Source: Komagataeibacter rhaeticus (GTDB lineage Bacteria > Pseudomonadota > Alphaproteobacteria > Acetobacterales > Acetobacteraceae). From it: DNA of 64,000 nucleotides. The notes beneath the pieces are model-generated. The model did no database searches. It was not told where the DNA came from and worked only from the letters and a program-made list of their open reading frames with translations. The stretch is from NCBI RefSeq assembly GCF_003207855.1, contig NZ_NKTZ01000002.1:62001-126000 (forward strand), written 5' to 3'. The translations under genes were made by a program, and so were the position numbers. This document shows positions 38,554 through 47,108 of the stretch, one piece after another (positions within the stretch are counted from its first letter, which is position 1; each line of letters begins with the position of its first letter).

Positions 38554-39525
38554 TTAGAGCCGCGCCAGCGCAGACCCCCATGTCAGGCCACCCCCCAGTG
38601 CTTCCATCAGCACAAGGTCACCCTTCCTGATCCGCCCGTCGCGCACGGCCTCGTTCAGCGCCAGCGGGATGGAGGCGGCCGAGGTATTGGCATGCCGGTC
38701 CACCGTCACCACCACCCGTTCGGGCGGCAGGTCCAGCTTGCGGGCCACGCCATCAATGATGCGCAGGTTGGCCTGGTGCGGCACCAGCCAGTTCACGTCC
38801 GCATGGCCCAGACCATTGGCCGCCAGTGCCTCGTCAACCGAAGAGGACAGCTTGGCCACCGCGTGGCGGAACACATCACGCCCCTGCATGCGCAGGTGGG
38901 CGGGCCTGTCATGCTGCCCCGTGGCGCCATCCACATACAGCAGGTCGCCGTACTGTCCGTCTGAATGCAGGTGGGTGGACAGGATGCCCGCCTCACCATC
39001 CTCCGGCCCGGCGCCGGTCAGGAATACCGCCCCCGCCCCGTCGCCGAACAGCACGCAGGTGCCCCGGTCCGACCAGTCCAGGATACGGGAATAGACTTCG
39101 CTGCCAATGACCAGCGCGGAACGGGCCTGCCCGCTGCGAATCAGCGAATCGGCCATGGAAAGCGCAAAGATGAACCCCGAACACGCGGCCGCCAGGTCAA
39201 AACCGAATCCACGGGTCATGCCCAGTGCGGCCTGCACGCGCACGGCGGTGGCGGGAAAGGCTTCGTCCGGCGTACTGGTGGCAACGATTACCGCATCCAC
39301 ATCGTCCGGGCTGGCGCCTGCATAGTCCAGCGCCTGCCGGGCGGCATGGGCCGCCATGCTGACGGCGGTGTCCCCTTCGCCCGCCCTGTGGCGCTGCCTG
39401 ATGCCGGTGCGGGCCCGAATCCATTCATCGGATGTATCGAGTCCGGTCGCCAGTTCATCATTTGTAACGATCCGCTCCGGCAGGTAACCACCAAACCCGG
39501 ACAGAAGCGCGCGTTTCGCCGTCAT
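38554..39525 (-). CDS. fabH: 3-oxoacyl-ACP synthase III
   Basis: Initiates fatty acid synthesis by condensing an acyl-CoA with malonyl-ACP. The 323-residue thiolase-fold enzyme has the catalytic Cys115 (LAAACSGFIFAL), His in LVPHQANLRI and Asn in HANTSAASIP. The C-terminal GGGLTWGSAL is typical. It follows plsX by about 80 bases in the standard plsX-fabH order, linking phospholipid and fatty-acid initiation. Confidence 0.97.
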   Translation of the reverse strand: MTAKRALLSGFGGYLPERIVTNDELATGLDTSDEWIRARTGIRQRHRAGEGDTAVSMAAHAARQALDYAGASPDDVDAVIVATSTPDEAFPATAVRVQAALGMTRGFGFDLAAACSGFIFALSMADSLIRSGQARSALVIGSEVYSRILDWSDRGTCVLFGDGAGAVFLTGAGPEDGEAGILSTHLHSDGQYGDLLYVDGATGQHDRPAHLRMQGRDVFRHAVAKLSSSVDEALAANGLGHADVNWLVPHQANLRIIDGVARKLDLPPERVVVTVDRHANTSAASIPLALNEAVRDGRIRKGDLVLMEALGGGLTWGSALARL

Positions 39526-39607
39526 GCCTGTCTTTCCACCAATATCATCTCACATGCGCAGGTGGGCGCAGGCAGGGCCGCCTGCCACCATACCGGATGC
39601 CACAGGG

Positions 39608-40699
39608 TCAGGACGCAGGAACCGCCTGCGACTGGTCGGGGCTTGCCTTGACGGATGTCAGGCTTTCCATATGGGCAAGGCGTTCACGTATCCCGTCGGT
39701 AAAGCGGTGGGTGACCATGTCCATCGCCACATCCACGGCGGCGGCGAAGCCTTCGGCATCCGTGCCGCCATGGGACTTGACCACAACACCGTTCAGCCCG
39801 ACGAACACGGCGCCATTGTACCGGCGCGGGTCAAGCCATTCCTTCATCCGTTCCAGCCCGGGGCGCACCAGCAGGTAACCAATCCGGCCCAGCAGGTTGG
39901 CGGTAAAGACCTGCCGCAGCAGGGTGAACGCCATTTTCAGCGCGCCTTCGCCGGTTTTCAGGGCCACGTTGCCGGTAAAGCCGTCCGTCACCACCACATC
40001 GGTCGTACCGGCGGTAATGTCGTGGCCTTCCACAAAGCCATGGAACTGGCGGGCCAGCGGGCTGCCCCGCAGCACCTCGGCCGCCTGGCGCAGGCGCTCG
40101 TCGCCCTTCAGTTCCTCGGACCCCACATTGAGCAGCCCGATCGTGGGGGCGGGAAGCCCCAGCACCGCCTTGGCAAAGGCTTCGCCCATCACGGCGAACT
40201 CCACCAGGTTACGCCAGTCGCACGATACGTTCGCCCCAAGGTCCAGCATGACCACATCCCCCCGCGTGGTGGGGCTTATGGCGGCCATGGCCGGGCGGGT
40301 TATGCCGGGCAGGGTTTTGACGACAATCTTGGCCAGTGCCAGCATGGCACCGCTGTTCCCCGCGGAAACGACGCCCTGCGCCTCCCCCCGGGCAACCGCG
40401 TCCATGGCCAGCCGCATGGACGAATCGCGTACGCGCAGGGCCGCGGTGGGCTTCATGTCCATGGGAATGGATGATGCCGCCGGCCGGATTGTGCAGATGG
40501 CGGCCGCGCGCGGATGGCGGGCCAGAAGGCCGGACAACTTCGCCTCATCCCCCACCAGAAGGATTCTGGCCGAAGGATGGCGGTCTGCTGCAATCGCCAG
40601 TCCGGCCACTACAACTTCCGGACCACCATCCCCGCCCATGCCGTCAATGGCAAGGGTGTAGGGCCCAGTCTCGGGAAGGGAGGAACCTGTCTCGCTCAT
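39608..40699 (-). CDS. plsX: Phosphate acyltransferase PlsX
   Basis: Makes acyl-phosphate from acyl-ACP for the PlsX/PlsY phospholipid pathway. It has the N-terminal signature LAIDGMGGDGGPEVVVAGL, the middle GNSGAMLALA, and C-terminal YNGAVFVGLNGVVVKSHG. Length is 363 residues from the ATG at 40699; the frame is open to 40750 but that part lacks similarity. A Lys/Ser-rich C-terminal tail of about 10 residues is unconserved. It lies between rpmF and fabH. Confidence 0.96.
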   Translation of the reverse strand: MSETGSSLPETGPYTLAIDGMGGDGGPEVVVAGLAIAADRHPSARILLVGDEAKLSGLLARHPRAAAICTIRPAASSIPMDMKPTAALRVRDSSMRLAMDAVARGEAQGVVSAGNSGAMLALAKIVVKTLPGITRPAMAAISPTTRGDVVMLDLGANVSCDWRNLVEFAVMGEAFAKAVLGLPAPTIGLLNVGSEELKGDERLRQAAEVLRGSPLARQFHGFVEGHDITAGTTDVVVTDGFTGNVALKTGEGALKMAFTLLRQVFTANLLGRIGYLLVRPGLERMKEWLDPRRYNGAVFVGLNGVVVKSHGGTDAEGFAAAVDVAMDMVTHRFTDGIRERLAHMESLTSVKASPDQSQAVPAS

Positions 40700-40864
40700 G
40701 CTCGTCTTGTGCCGGGTAGGAAAGGAACGCGCAAGATGCGGGCCATACACTTTGGCATGACCCCGCTCCCGCGCCCCCCGGACAGGACGGCCCGGGGGCG
40801 CCCACCGGCGCGGCCCCCGTGGACCGCGCCGTGACCGGGTAACGACGCCAGTGGCGCCCTGTTA

Positions 40865-41068
40865 TCAGGCGCGGACCGCCGTCTTCAGCGCCTTGCCGGC
40901 GGATGCGACTTCGCGGCCGTCATAATGCCCGCAATGGCTGCAGACATGGTGCGGGCGCTTGAGTTCGCCACAGTTGGAGCATTCCGCATGCGCCGGAACA
41001 CTGAGCGCCGCGTGGCTGCGACGCATGCCACGACGGGACGGGGAGGTTTTTCTCTTGGGTACAGCCAT
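40865..41068 (-). CDS. rpmF: 50S ribosomal protein L32
   Basis: Large-subunit protein of 67 residues with start [19 protein letters not shown] and a zinc ribbon with cysteines in ECSNCGEL and VCSHCGHY. Gene order yceD-rpmF-plsX-fabH is standard. The 165 bases before plsX show GC-rich sequence but no clear terminator. Confidence 0.96.
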   Translation of the reverse strand: MAVPKRKTSPSRRGMRRSHAALSVPAHAECSNCGELKRPHHVCSHCGHYDGREVASAGKALKTAVRA

Positions 41069-41240
41069 GGGCCTGGGCCCCTCCGATCTGGATCACAACC
41101 GGCAGGCACACCCTCGTGGCGTTACACCGGTCAGTTATCAATAATTGAGGGGGGCGCTCTAGCAGACCATTCACACTTGCGCAAGAGACCCCGTGCAAGG
41201 TTTACGGCCAGCGCCCCCCTCTGTCGTGCTCTTCCTTGCG

Positions 41241-41771
41241 TCAGTTCCGCTTTTTTTTCAACTCGGCCAGAGCGGAAAAAGGCTGCCTGCGCGTGGATTC
41301 TTCGGGTTCGGCCTCTTCCGTGCCGGCAAATTCGGCCGGAATCCGGCTGCCCGGCTTGTGCGGATACGGGTCCAGCGCCAGCGAAAGTTCTTCCGTCGCC
41401 AGTTCCCCCAGGTCGATGCTGTCGCGCGCGTAGGGGACTTCATCGACGCTGAAGGGGTCGATCTCGTCATCCTCACGGAAGCGTTCGGCGGGAATGCAGC
41501 GCACGGTGAACGATTCCGCCAGCACGTCCTCGAACGGTTCCAGGCTGACCACGCATTCCTGTGTCACATGGGCGGTCAGCCAGCCTTCGGCCAGCACCTC
41601 CCCATCCCGCCCCGGCGCCAGCCGGTAACGGCACGACAGGTTGCGCAGGCCGGGAATGCCCAGCCGGGTGGCCAGCCTGCGGCATTCCGCATCCGATGCC
41701 TCGACCACCGTCTCCATGCCACGGGCCGGGATGCGCCCCACGGCAAGGGGGCGGGAAAATTCTGCATCCAT
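41241..41771 (-). CDS. yceD: YceD family protein (DUF177)
   Basis: A 176-residue YceD/DUF177 protein, the usual neighbour of rpmF. In some bacteria and plants this family is tied to 23S rRNA accumulation. It has the conserved CVVSLEPF segment with the family Cys, then PFSVDEVPYARDSIDLGELATEEL and PYPHKPG. The C-terminus is Lys-rich. The ATG at 41771 follows AGGAG; an extension to 41855 is less likely. It is divergent from bamE. Confidence 0.9.
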   Translation of the reverse strand: MDAEFSRPLAVGRIPARGMETVVEASDAECRRLATRLGIPGLRNLSCRYRLAPGRDGEVLAEGWLTAHVTQECVVSLEPFEDVLAESFTVRCIPAERFREDDEIDPFSVDEVPYARDSIDLGELATEELSLALDPYPHKPGSRIPAEFAGTEEAEPEESTRRQPFSALAELKKKRN

Positions 41772-41976
41772 GTTTTCTACTCCTGCGCGTGCGTGGATAC
41801 CCCCCACCGGCGTGCAAGCGGGTGGAAAGAGCATCGGATCGCCGTGTTTTTCCATCGGCGGGGCGATCGGTGATTGACTTCATTTCCCCGATGGGGCACC
41901 GGAAAGACGAACATCATTACGCGCCATGCCCTTATTTCAGGATATTATCCGGACCATGCGGTCACCCAAGGACACC

Positions 41977-42525
41977 ATGCCCCGCCCCCGTTCATTACGC
42001 CTGTTTTGGTGCGCTGTCATCGGGGCAGGCGTGGCGCTGTCGGGGTGTTCGGTCTTCAAGCCCAGCGTGGTCCAGCGCGGCTCGCTGGTCGAGGCGGACG
42101 ATTACAACAAGCTCAAGGTGGGCGAGACGTCACGCTCGGACGTGATGGATGCGCTGGGTTCCCCCACCGGGCGCGCCACGTTTGACGACAATACATGGAT
42201 CTACGTCTCGATGACCCATGTGCTTGTCCCCATCAGCTTTCCGCAGGTCCGCAAGCAGGACGTCGTGGTCCTGACCTTTGACCAGAACGGTATCCTGCGC
42301 AACCTGCGCAGCCTGCACAAGAACGATGCCCGCTACGTGACCATGGCGGCGGGCCGCACCCCCACCCCCGGCACCAAGATCAACATCATGCAGCAGATCC
42401 TGGGCAATGTGGGCCGCTACAACCCGCTCAGCCAGATGACCAGTACCTATGGCGGCAGCATGGGTCCGATGAACAGCATGAACGGCGGCCCCGGCCATGG
42501 CGGGTCGGGCAACAGCCTGCCCTGA
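41977..42525 (+). CDS. bamE: Outer membrane assembly lipoprotein BamE (SmpA/OmlA)
   Basis: Small lipoprotein of the BAM outer-membrane protein assembly machine. From the ATG at 41977 (AAGGA upstream) it has a signal peptide with lipobox ALSGC (lipidated Cys about residue 24). The BamE core follows: GSLVEADDYNKLKVGETSRSDVMDALGSPT, then WIYVSM and a VVLTFDQNGILRNL strand. A Met/Gly/Ser-rich C-terminal tail of about 35 residues is extra. Length is 182 residues. It is divergent from yceD, an arrangement common in alphaproteobacteria. Confidence 0.9.
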   Translation: MPRPRSLRLFWCAVIGAGVALSGCSVFKPSVVQRGSLVEADDYNKLKVGETSRSDVMDALGSPTGRATFDDNTWIYVSMTHVLVPISFPQVRKQDVVVLTFDQNGILRNLRSLHKNDARYVTMAAGRTPTPGTKINIMQQILGNVGRYNPLSQMTSTYGGSMGPMNSMNGGPGHGGSGNSLP

Positions 42526-42546
42526 TTGCCTGACCCCGCTGCCCGT

Positions 42547-43929
42547 TCAGACGGGCAGCACGATACGGACCCGCGCGCCCCCCATCGGACTGGACTCCAG
42601 TCCGATATGCCCCCCATGGACGTGAATGATGTCCCGTGCTATGGCCAGTCCCAGGCCGGTTCCCCCCGCGGCGCCACTTTCAAAGGGACGGAAGACGTGC
42701 TCACGCCGTGCCTCCTCCACCCCGCAGCCATCATCATCCACATACAGCACCACCTGCCTGCGCCCGCTCTCGGCTGAAAAGACAATCCGGTCCGCATGCC
42801 GGCGTGCGTTCTCCGCCACGTTGCTGAGCACGCGCCGCAGGGCATTGGGCCGTCCGGTGATGCTCAGCCCCGCGGGCGTGATGGACCGGACTGCCGCCTG
42901 CGCGCCCATGCGGCGCAGGGTGGCCACGATTTCCTCGAACATGTCCTCCACCCGGATCACGGCAGGCATTTCAGCACCTTCCCCCCGCGCAAAGGACAGG
43001 TAGCCCTCGATCATGTGCTCCATTTCCCCGATATCGCCAATCATGTCGGCAATGTCGGGCTGCAGGTCGGCGGCCTCTACCCGGCCCGCGCGCGGCAGCA
43101 TGGCCAGTGACAGGCGCAGGCGGGTCAGGGGCGTGCGCAGGTCGTGCGAGACACCGGCCAGCACGGTCGTGCGCTGTTCCACAAAGCGGTTGATGCGGTC
43201 ACGCATGCGGTTGAAGGCAACCGCCGCCTTGCGGATCTCCTGCGCGCCCTCGGGCACGATGGGCACGGTATCGCGTCCCAGCCCGAACAGTTCCGCCGCC
43301 CGCGCCAGCCGCCTTATGGCGCGCACCTGGTTGCGCATGAACAACGCCGCGATCAGGAACAGCAGCAGCGCGCTGCCTGACGCCCATGCCACGAACAGCC
43401 ACACGGGCGCGACGACCAGCCGCTTGCGCAGTGCCACGACCTGCAGCACGCCAATCGGTGTCTGCACCGCAATCACGACCCGGTGGTGCGCCTGCTTCCA
43501 GTCCACGAAGGTGGGCCAGCGCACGGCGGCCTGCAGGTCATGGGCCAGATCCTCGTCAATCGGGCCAAGAACGTGGTTGGAACCGCTTCTGTGCAGGCTT
43601 TCGCCCGCGTGCAGGGTCATGACCAGACCCGCCCGGCGGCCGGCATCCTCCAGTATCCACTGCCTGTCAGCGGGGGCCGGATAGCGTTCGAGCATGTCCA
43701 GCGTCATGGAAATGGTGGTGGCCATGTCCCCCGACAGGCGGCGCGAGACGACCTGCAGGTAATGCCCATAGAACAGTTCGAGCGAAATGGCCTGCGTGGC
43801 CAGAAGCGGGATGAACCCGATCAGCAGCATGCGCCCCAGCAGCGAGCGCGGCAGGATGCGGCGGACCAGCCGTTCACGCACCCGGCGCCAGCGGGGCTGC
43901 GCGCTGTCCATGGCGGGGGGAGACTCCAT
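42547..43929 (-). CDS. Membrane sensor histidine kinase (EnvZ/OmpR type)
   Basis: A 460-residue two-component kinase. A transmembrane helix at about 33-53 and another at about 172-197 enclose a periplasmic domain. Then come a HAMP segment, the dimerisation helix with phospho-acceptor His in VSHDLRTPLTRL, and an ATPase domain with N-box NVAENARRH, DDDGCGVE and GGTGLGLAI. GGAGAAGG precedes the start. The likely partner is the OmpR-type regulator at 46190, about 2.3 kb away across rpsU, def and COQ9; this pairing is inference from proximity. Confidence 0.9.
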   Translation of the reverse strand: MESPPAMDSAQPRWRRVRERLVRRILPRSLLGRMLLIGFIPLLATQAISLELFYGHYLQVVSRRLSGDMATTISMTLDMLERYPAPADRQWILEDAGRRAGLVMTLHAGESLHRSGSNHVLGPIDEDLAHDLQAAVRWPTFVDWKQAHHRVVIAVQTPIGVLQVVALRKRLVVAPVWLFVAWASGSALLLFLIAALFMRNQVRAIRRLARAAELFGLGRDTVPIVPEGAQEIRKAAVAFNRMRDRINRFVEQRTTVLAGVSHDLRTPLTRLRLSLAMLPRAGRVEAADLQPDIADMIGDIGEMEHMIEGYLSFARGEGAEMPAVIRVEDMFEEIVATLRRMGAQAAVRSITPAGLSITGRPNALRRVLSNVAENARRHADRIVFSAESGRRQVVLYVDDDGCGVEEARREHVFRPFESGAAGGTGLGLAIARDIIHVHGGHIGLESSPMGGARVRIVLPV

Positions 43930-43966
43930 GCCTTGACCTTCTCCGCTGCTTCCTTTTTTCGGGCAC

Positions 43967-43998
43967 GAAAAAACCGGCTCCCTTGCGGAAAGCCGGTT
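43967..43998 (-). terminator. Intrinsic terminator after rpsU
   Basis: On the minus strand AACCGGCT (43991-43998) pairs with AGCCGGTT (43972-43979) and a T-run follows. It lies 44 bases past the rpsU stop and before the kinase gene, so the kinase would need its own promoter or read-through. Confidence 0.87.
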
Positions 43999-44041
43999 CC
44001 TTGCGGGTCAGACCCGTATCCTATCCCGATAACGCGCGGGC

Positions 44042-44245
44042 TTAGAAGCCTTCGCGCTCCAGGCGCTTGCGCTCCATCTTGCGGGCGCGACGCACGGCTT
44101 CGGCAGCCTCGCGCGCCTTGCGCTCGGACGGCTTTTCGTAGTGGCGACGCAGCTTCATTTCGCGGAAGATGCCTTCACGCTGCATTTTTTTCTTGAGGGC
44201 CTTGAGGGCCTGATCAACATTGTTGTCACGAACGAGAACCTGCAC
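44042..44245 (-). CDS. rpsU: 30S ribosomal protein S21
   Basis: Small-subunit protein of 67 residues: [20 protein letters not shown] at the start, then [19 protein letters not shown] and a basic C-terminus. The GTG at 44245 gives the exact family N-terminus, with AGGAG about 11 bases upstream. The frame is open further upstream but is not conserved. It is divergent from def. Confidence 0.95.
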   Translation of the reverse strand: MQVLVRDNNVDQALKALKKKMQREGIFREMKLRRHYEKPSERKAREAAEAVRRARKMERKRLEREGF

Positions 44246-44355
44246 TGGGTCGTCAACTCCTGATCTGCCATCCGGTATGGATGAGCCATGAAACTGAAAC
44301 TTGGGGAACGTCCGCCCGAGGCCATTCCCTTCGTGCGATTCCCAAACGGGCCGCA

Positions 44356-44385
44356 CCTATATCACACTCATGCCCGGCAACACAA
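44356..44385 (-). promoter_or_regulatory. Possible promoter of rpsU
   Basis: On the minus strand TTGTGT (44380-44385) and TATAGG (44356-44361) are spaced by 18 bases, each matching about 4/6 of the sigma-70 consensus. This would leave a leader of about 105 bases before the GTG. Weak evidence, but it is the best candidate in the divergent region. Confidence 0.3.
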
Positions 44386-44481
44386 ATCATTCCCGCAGGG
44401 GGCAAATGAATTTCGTGCTCCGCTTTGCACGCCAACGCTGTCATATACATGTTCCCCAAAACAGGAAGGGTGTTTCCTTTC

Positions 44482-45012
44482 ATGACGCTGCTCAAGATTG
44501 CGCGCATGGGCCATCCCGTGCTGCTCCAGCCCGCCCGCGCGGTAACCGATCCGCAGGCTCCCGCCCTGCGCACGCTGGTGGCGGACATGATCGAGACCAT
44601 GCTGGATGCGCAGGGTGCCGGGCTTGCCGCCCCGCAGGTCCATCATGGCCTGCGCCTGTTCGTCTATCAGGTGCCCCCTGGCCGCAGCGCGGGTGAGGAC
44701 GACCCGCCATGCCCGCCCGCCGCCCTGATCAACCCGGTGCTGGACCCCGTGGATACGGAAATGGTGGACCGGCTGGAGGGCTGCCTGTCCATTCCCGGCA
44801 TGCGTGGCTGGGTGCCCCGCTACCGGCGCATCGCCTATCGGGGGATCAATGGGCAGGGGCAGCCGGTGCATGGCATTGCATCGGGCTTCCTGGCCAATGT
44901 ATTGCAGCACGAATACGACCATCTTGACGGAATTCTCTATCCCATGCGCATGCCCGACCTGGGCCGCATGGGCTTTGACAGCGAAATGGCACGTTACGGA
45001 GAGCGCACATGA
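44482..45012 (+). CDS. def: Peptide deformylase
   Basis: Metalloenzyme that removes the N-formyl group from new proteins. All three family motifs are present: GAGLAAPQV, EGCLSIP (metal Cys) and QHEYDHLDG (metal His and catalytic Glu). Length is 176 residues from the ATG at 44482, which has AGGAAGGG upstream; an earlier ATG at 44425 is not conserved. It may be one of several def genes, as it is not next to fmt. Its stop overlaps the COQ9 start. Confidence 0.94.
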   Translation: MTLLKIARMGHPVLLQPARAVTDPQAPALRTLVADMIETMLDAQGAGLAAPQVHHGLRLFVYQVPPGRSAGEDDPPCPPAALINPVLDPVDTEMVDRLEGCLSIPGMRGWVPRYRRIAYRGINGQGQPVHGIASGFLANVLQHEYDHLDGILYPMRMPDLGRMGFDSEMARYGERT

Positions 45013-45632
45013 ACCCTTCCCTGCTTGTCGCGGCCGCCACCTCCGCGCTGGTGCCGCCCGCACTCCAGCATTCACCACAAGGTGATGACCTGCTGCGCCG
45101 GTTCCTGACCGATCCCCGCGCCGGCAGCACGCCATGGACTCCGGCACTGCTGCGGGCATGCCTGGGGGCGGAGGCGGATCTTGTGTTCCCCGAAGGCGTG
45201 GCGCAGGTGGCCGAAGCCTGCTTCGATCTGATGGACCGGGAGATGCTGGCCGCCTCAGGCGGTTTCCGCAGCCGCAAGATCAGCCGCCGGGTGCGCGCCG
45301 CCATCCTGTTCCGGCTGGAGCGCGCGGCCCCTTACCGCATGGCCATACGCCAGGCGCTGGTGGTGCTTATGGTGCCCACCCATGCCCGCATCCTTGCCCG
45401 TGCGCTGGGCCGGAGCGTGAACGCCATCTGGCAGGCGGCGGCCGATACCTCCACCGGCATCACCTTCCTGACCAAGCGTGTCACGCTCAGTGGCGTCTAT
45501 GTTTCCACCCTGCTGTTCTGGCTTGCACGCGGGGGCAATCCCGCATCGGTGGAGGCATTCCTTGACCGCCGCCTGGCCGATGTCGGGCGCATCACCCGGC
45601 TGCGCAACCGGCTGACCGGCCGCATTGCCTGA
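45009..45632 (+). CDS. COQ9 family protein (ubiquinone biosynthesis)
   Basis: A 207-residue all-helical protein of the TetR-like COQ9 fold, which in eukaryotes binds lipid and helps the COQ7 hydroxylase. The characteristic C-terminal stretch is present: WQAAADTSTGITFLTKRVTL then SGVYVSTLLFWL. ATGA overlap with def couples translation. COQ9 beside rpsU is common in alphaproteobacteria. Fits a ubiquinone-dependent respiratory chain like the nuo complex in this window. Confidence 0.88.
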   Translation: MNPSLLVAAATSALVPPALQHSPQGDDLLRRFLTDPRAGSTPWTPALLRACLGAEADLVFPEGVAQVAEACFDLMDREMLAASGGFRSRKISRRVRAAILFRLERAAPYRMAIRQALVVLMVPTHARILARALGRSVNAIWQAAADTSTGITFLTKRVTLSGVYVSTLLFWLARGGNPASVEAFLDRRLADVGRITRLRNRLTGRIA

Positions 45633-45650
45633 ACACAGCAGGCATACCCC

Positions 45651-46193
45651 ATGGCCCCGCCCCGTCCGCCCCCCATCCGCACCGCGCCCATGGGGGCCGG
45701 GGTGGAACTGCTCTTCCTGCGCGACGAGGACATGCGTCAGGCGCAGGACCTGCTCATGCTGGCCTGCCGCGCCTTCAACGCGCTGATAGACGAGGAACTG
45801 CAGGCCCTTGGCCTGGGGCACGCCCATTACCGTATCATGCAGGCCATCGCCCTTCAGCCCGGGCTGGCGGTCGGTGGCCTGCTGGGCCTGCTGGGCATCA
45901 CCAAGCAGAGCCTGAACCGCGCGCTGGGTGAACTGCTGGCGCTGGGGCTGCTCCGCCAGCAGACCGCGCCACAGGACCGCAGGCGGCGGCAGCTTTACCT
46001 GACCACGCGCGGGATGGAGATTGAAAACCGGCTTTTTTCCCTGCAACGTGACGTACTCCTGCGGGTGTACCGCAATGCGGGCGGCAAGGCGGTTGACGGT
46101 TTTCGCCGTGTCATGCGCGGGTTGATAGATGAATCCGATGGCCCCGGCCTGTCTGCCGGTGCCCTTCCCCCTCCCGACCGGAGTACTCCATGA
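45651..46193 (+). CDS. petP: MarR-family transcriptional regulator (PetP-like)
   Basis: A 180-residue winged-helix protein. The MarR core runs from about residue 28 (QDLLMLACRAFNALIDEEL) to 140, with recognition helix TKQSLNRALGELLALGLL and wing APQDRRRRQLYLT. It overlaps the following response regulator by four bases. This MarR-OmpR pair matches the petP-petR arrangement known from Rhodobacter, where it affects respiratory gene expression. The symbol rests on that synteny and is moderate confidence. Confidence 0.8.
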   Translation: MAPPRPPPIRTAPMGAGVELLFLRDEDMRQAQDLLMLACRAFNALIDEELQALGLGHAHYRIMQAIALQPGLAVGGLLGLLGITKQSLNRALGELLALGLLRQQTAPQDRRRRQLYLTTRGMEIENRLFSLQRDVLLRVYRNAGGKAVDGFRRVMRGLIDESDGPGLSAGALPPPDRSTP

Positions 46194-46927
46194 TCCAGAC
46201 GGCCTGCGACGCCTCCTCCCCCCGTGACAGCATGATCGTGGATGCCCATGTGGTGGTGGTAGATGATGATCCCCGCCTGCGCCGCCTGCTGCAACGCTAT
46301 CTGAGCGAACAGGGTTTTCGCGTCAGCGCAGCCTCCTCCGCGCAGGAAGCGCGTCAGGTGCTGGGCTTCATGCAGCCTGACGCGCTGGTACTGGACATTA
46401 CCATGCCGGGGGAAAACGGGCTGGAACTGACACGGGAACTGCGCCGGGAGAACCATGACTTCCCCATCCTGCTGCTGACCGCGCGTGGTGAACCGGAAGA
46501 CCGGATCATCGGGCTGGAAGCCGGGGCCGATGACTATCTGGCCAAACCGTTCGAACCGCGTGAACTGCTGCTGCGGCTTAAGGCGCATCTACGACGGTTC
46601 GTCCCCCCCGCACCCAGCAGCAACCTGCGGATCGTGCGGCTGGGGGCGCTGGAATTCGACCCGGTACGCGGCCTGCTGTCCAATGCGGGGGAAATCGTAC
46701 ACCTGACGGGCGGCGAGTCGGCGCTGCTTTCGGTCCTGGCCCGCCACCCGAACGAGATCCTGTCGCGCACCGATATCGCGGCGACACTGGACATGGAGGA
46801 AATCGGGGAGCGCGCGGTGGATGTGCAGGTCACCCGCCTGCGCCGCCGCATCGAGCCGGACCCGAAGGAGCCGCGCTACCTGCAGACCGTGCGCGGCAAG
46901 GGCTACGTGCTCAAGCCCGGTCTTTAA
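46190..46927 (+). CDS. petR: OmpR-family response regulator (PetR-like)
   Basis: A 245-residue response regulator. The receiver domain has the acidic cluster DDD at 25-27, phospho-acceptor Asp69 (ALVLDITMPG) and Lys in YLAKPFEPREL. The C-terminal winged-helix domain has HLTGGESALLSVLARHP, RTDIAA and DVQVTRLRRRIEPDP. An ATG 14 codons in (MIVDAHVVVVDDD) could be the real start. Co-transcribed with the MarR gene; the kinase at 42547-43929 is the nearest candidate partner. Confidence 0.9.
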   Translation: MIQTACDASSPRDSMIVDAHVVVVDDDPRLRRLLQRYLSEQGFRVSAASSAQEARQVLGFMQPDALVLDITMPGENGLELTRELRRENHDFPILLLTARGEPEDRIIGLEAGADDYLAKPFEPRELLLRLKAHLRRFVPPAPSSNLRIVRLGALEFDPVRGLLSNAGEIVHLTGGESALLSVLARHPNEILSRTDIAATLDMEEIGERAVDVQVTRLRRRIEPDPKEPRYLQTVRGKGYVLKPGL

Positions 46928-46950
46928 GGCATCCGGCACATCATCAAGAC

Positions 46951-47028
46951 GTTCTTGGTGAAGCTTTTTTCAAAAAGCTTCACCAAGAACGCTGTCTTTT
47001 GGAAAAAAAACGACGCCCGAAAACTTTT
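46951..47028 (-). repeat. Dispersed palindromic element, copy C
   Basis: About 78 bp, inverted relative to copies A and B. One half is an almost perfect hairpin: 46951-46969 pairs without mismatch with 46972-46990 around a two-base centre. The other half ends CCGAAAACTTTT, matching the outer end of copies A and B when reverse-complemented. It sits between the convergent response regulator and leuB. Confidence 0.82.
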
Positions 47029-47045
47029 ATTATTATCTATCAAGA

Positions 47046-47077
47046 CAAAAAAGGCCGGCATGTGCGCCATGCCGGCC
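47046..47077 (-). terminator. Intrinsic terminator of the leuCDB unit
   Basis: On the minus strand GGCCGGCATG pairs perfectly with CATGCCGGCC around five bases and is followed by six T residues. It lies 32 bases past the leuB stop. Confidence 0.9.
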
Positions 47078-47108
47078 CTTCTGACACAGAACGGAAAGCC
47101 CGTAGCTT

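Noticed and set aside
42130-42498. Minus-strand open frame inside bamE
   Set aside because: Antisense to a clear lipoprotein gene and without any similarity.
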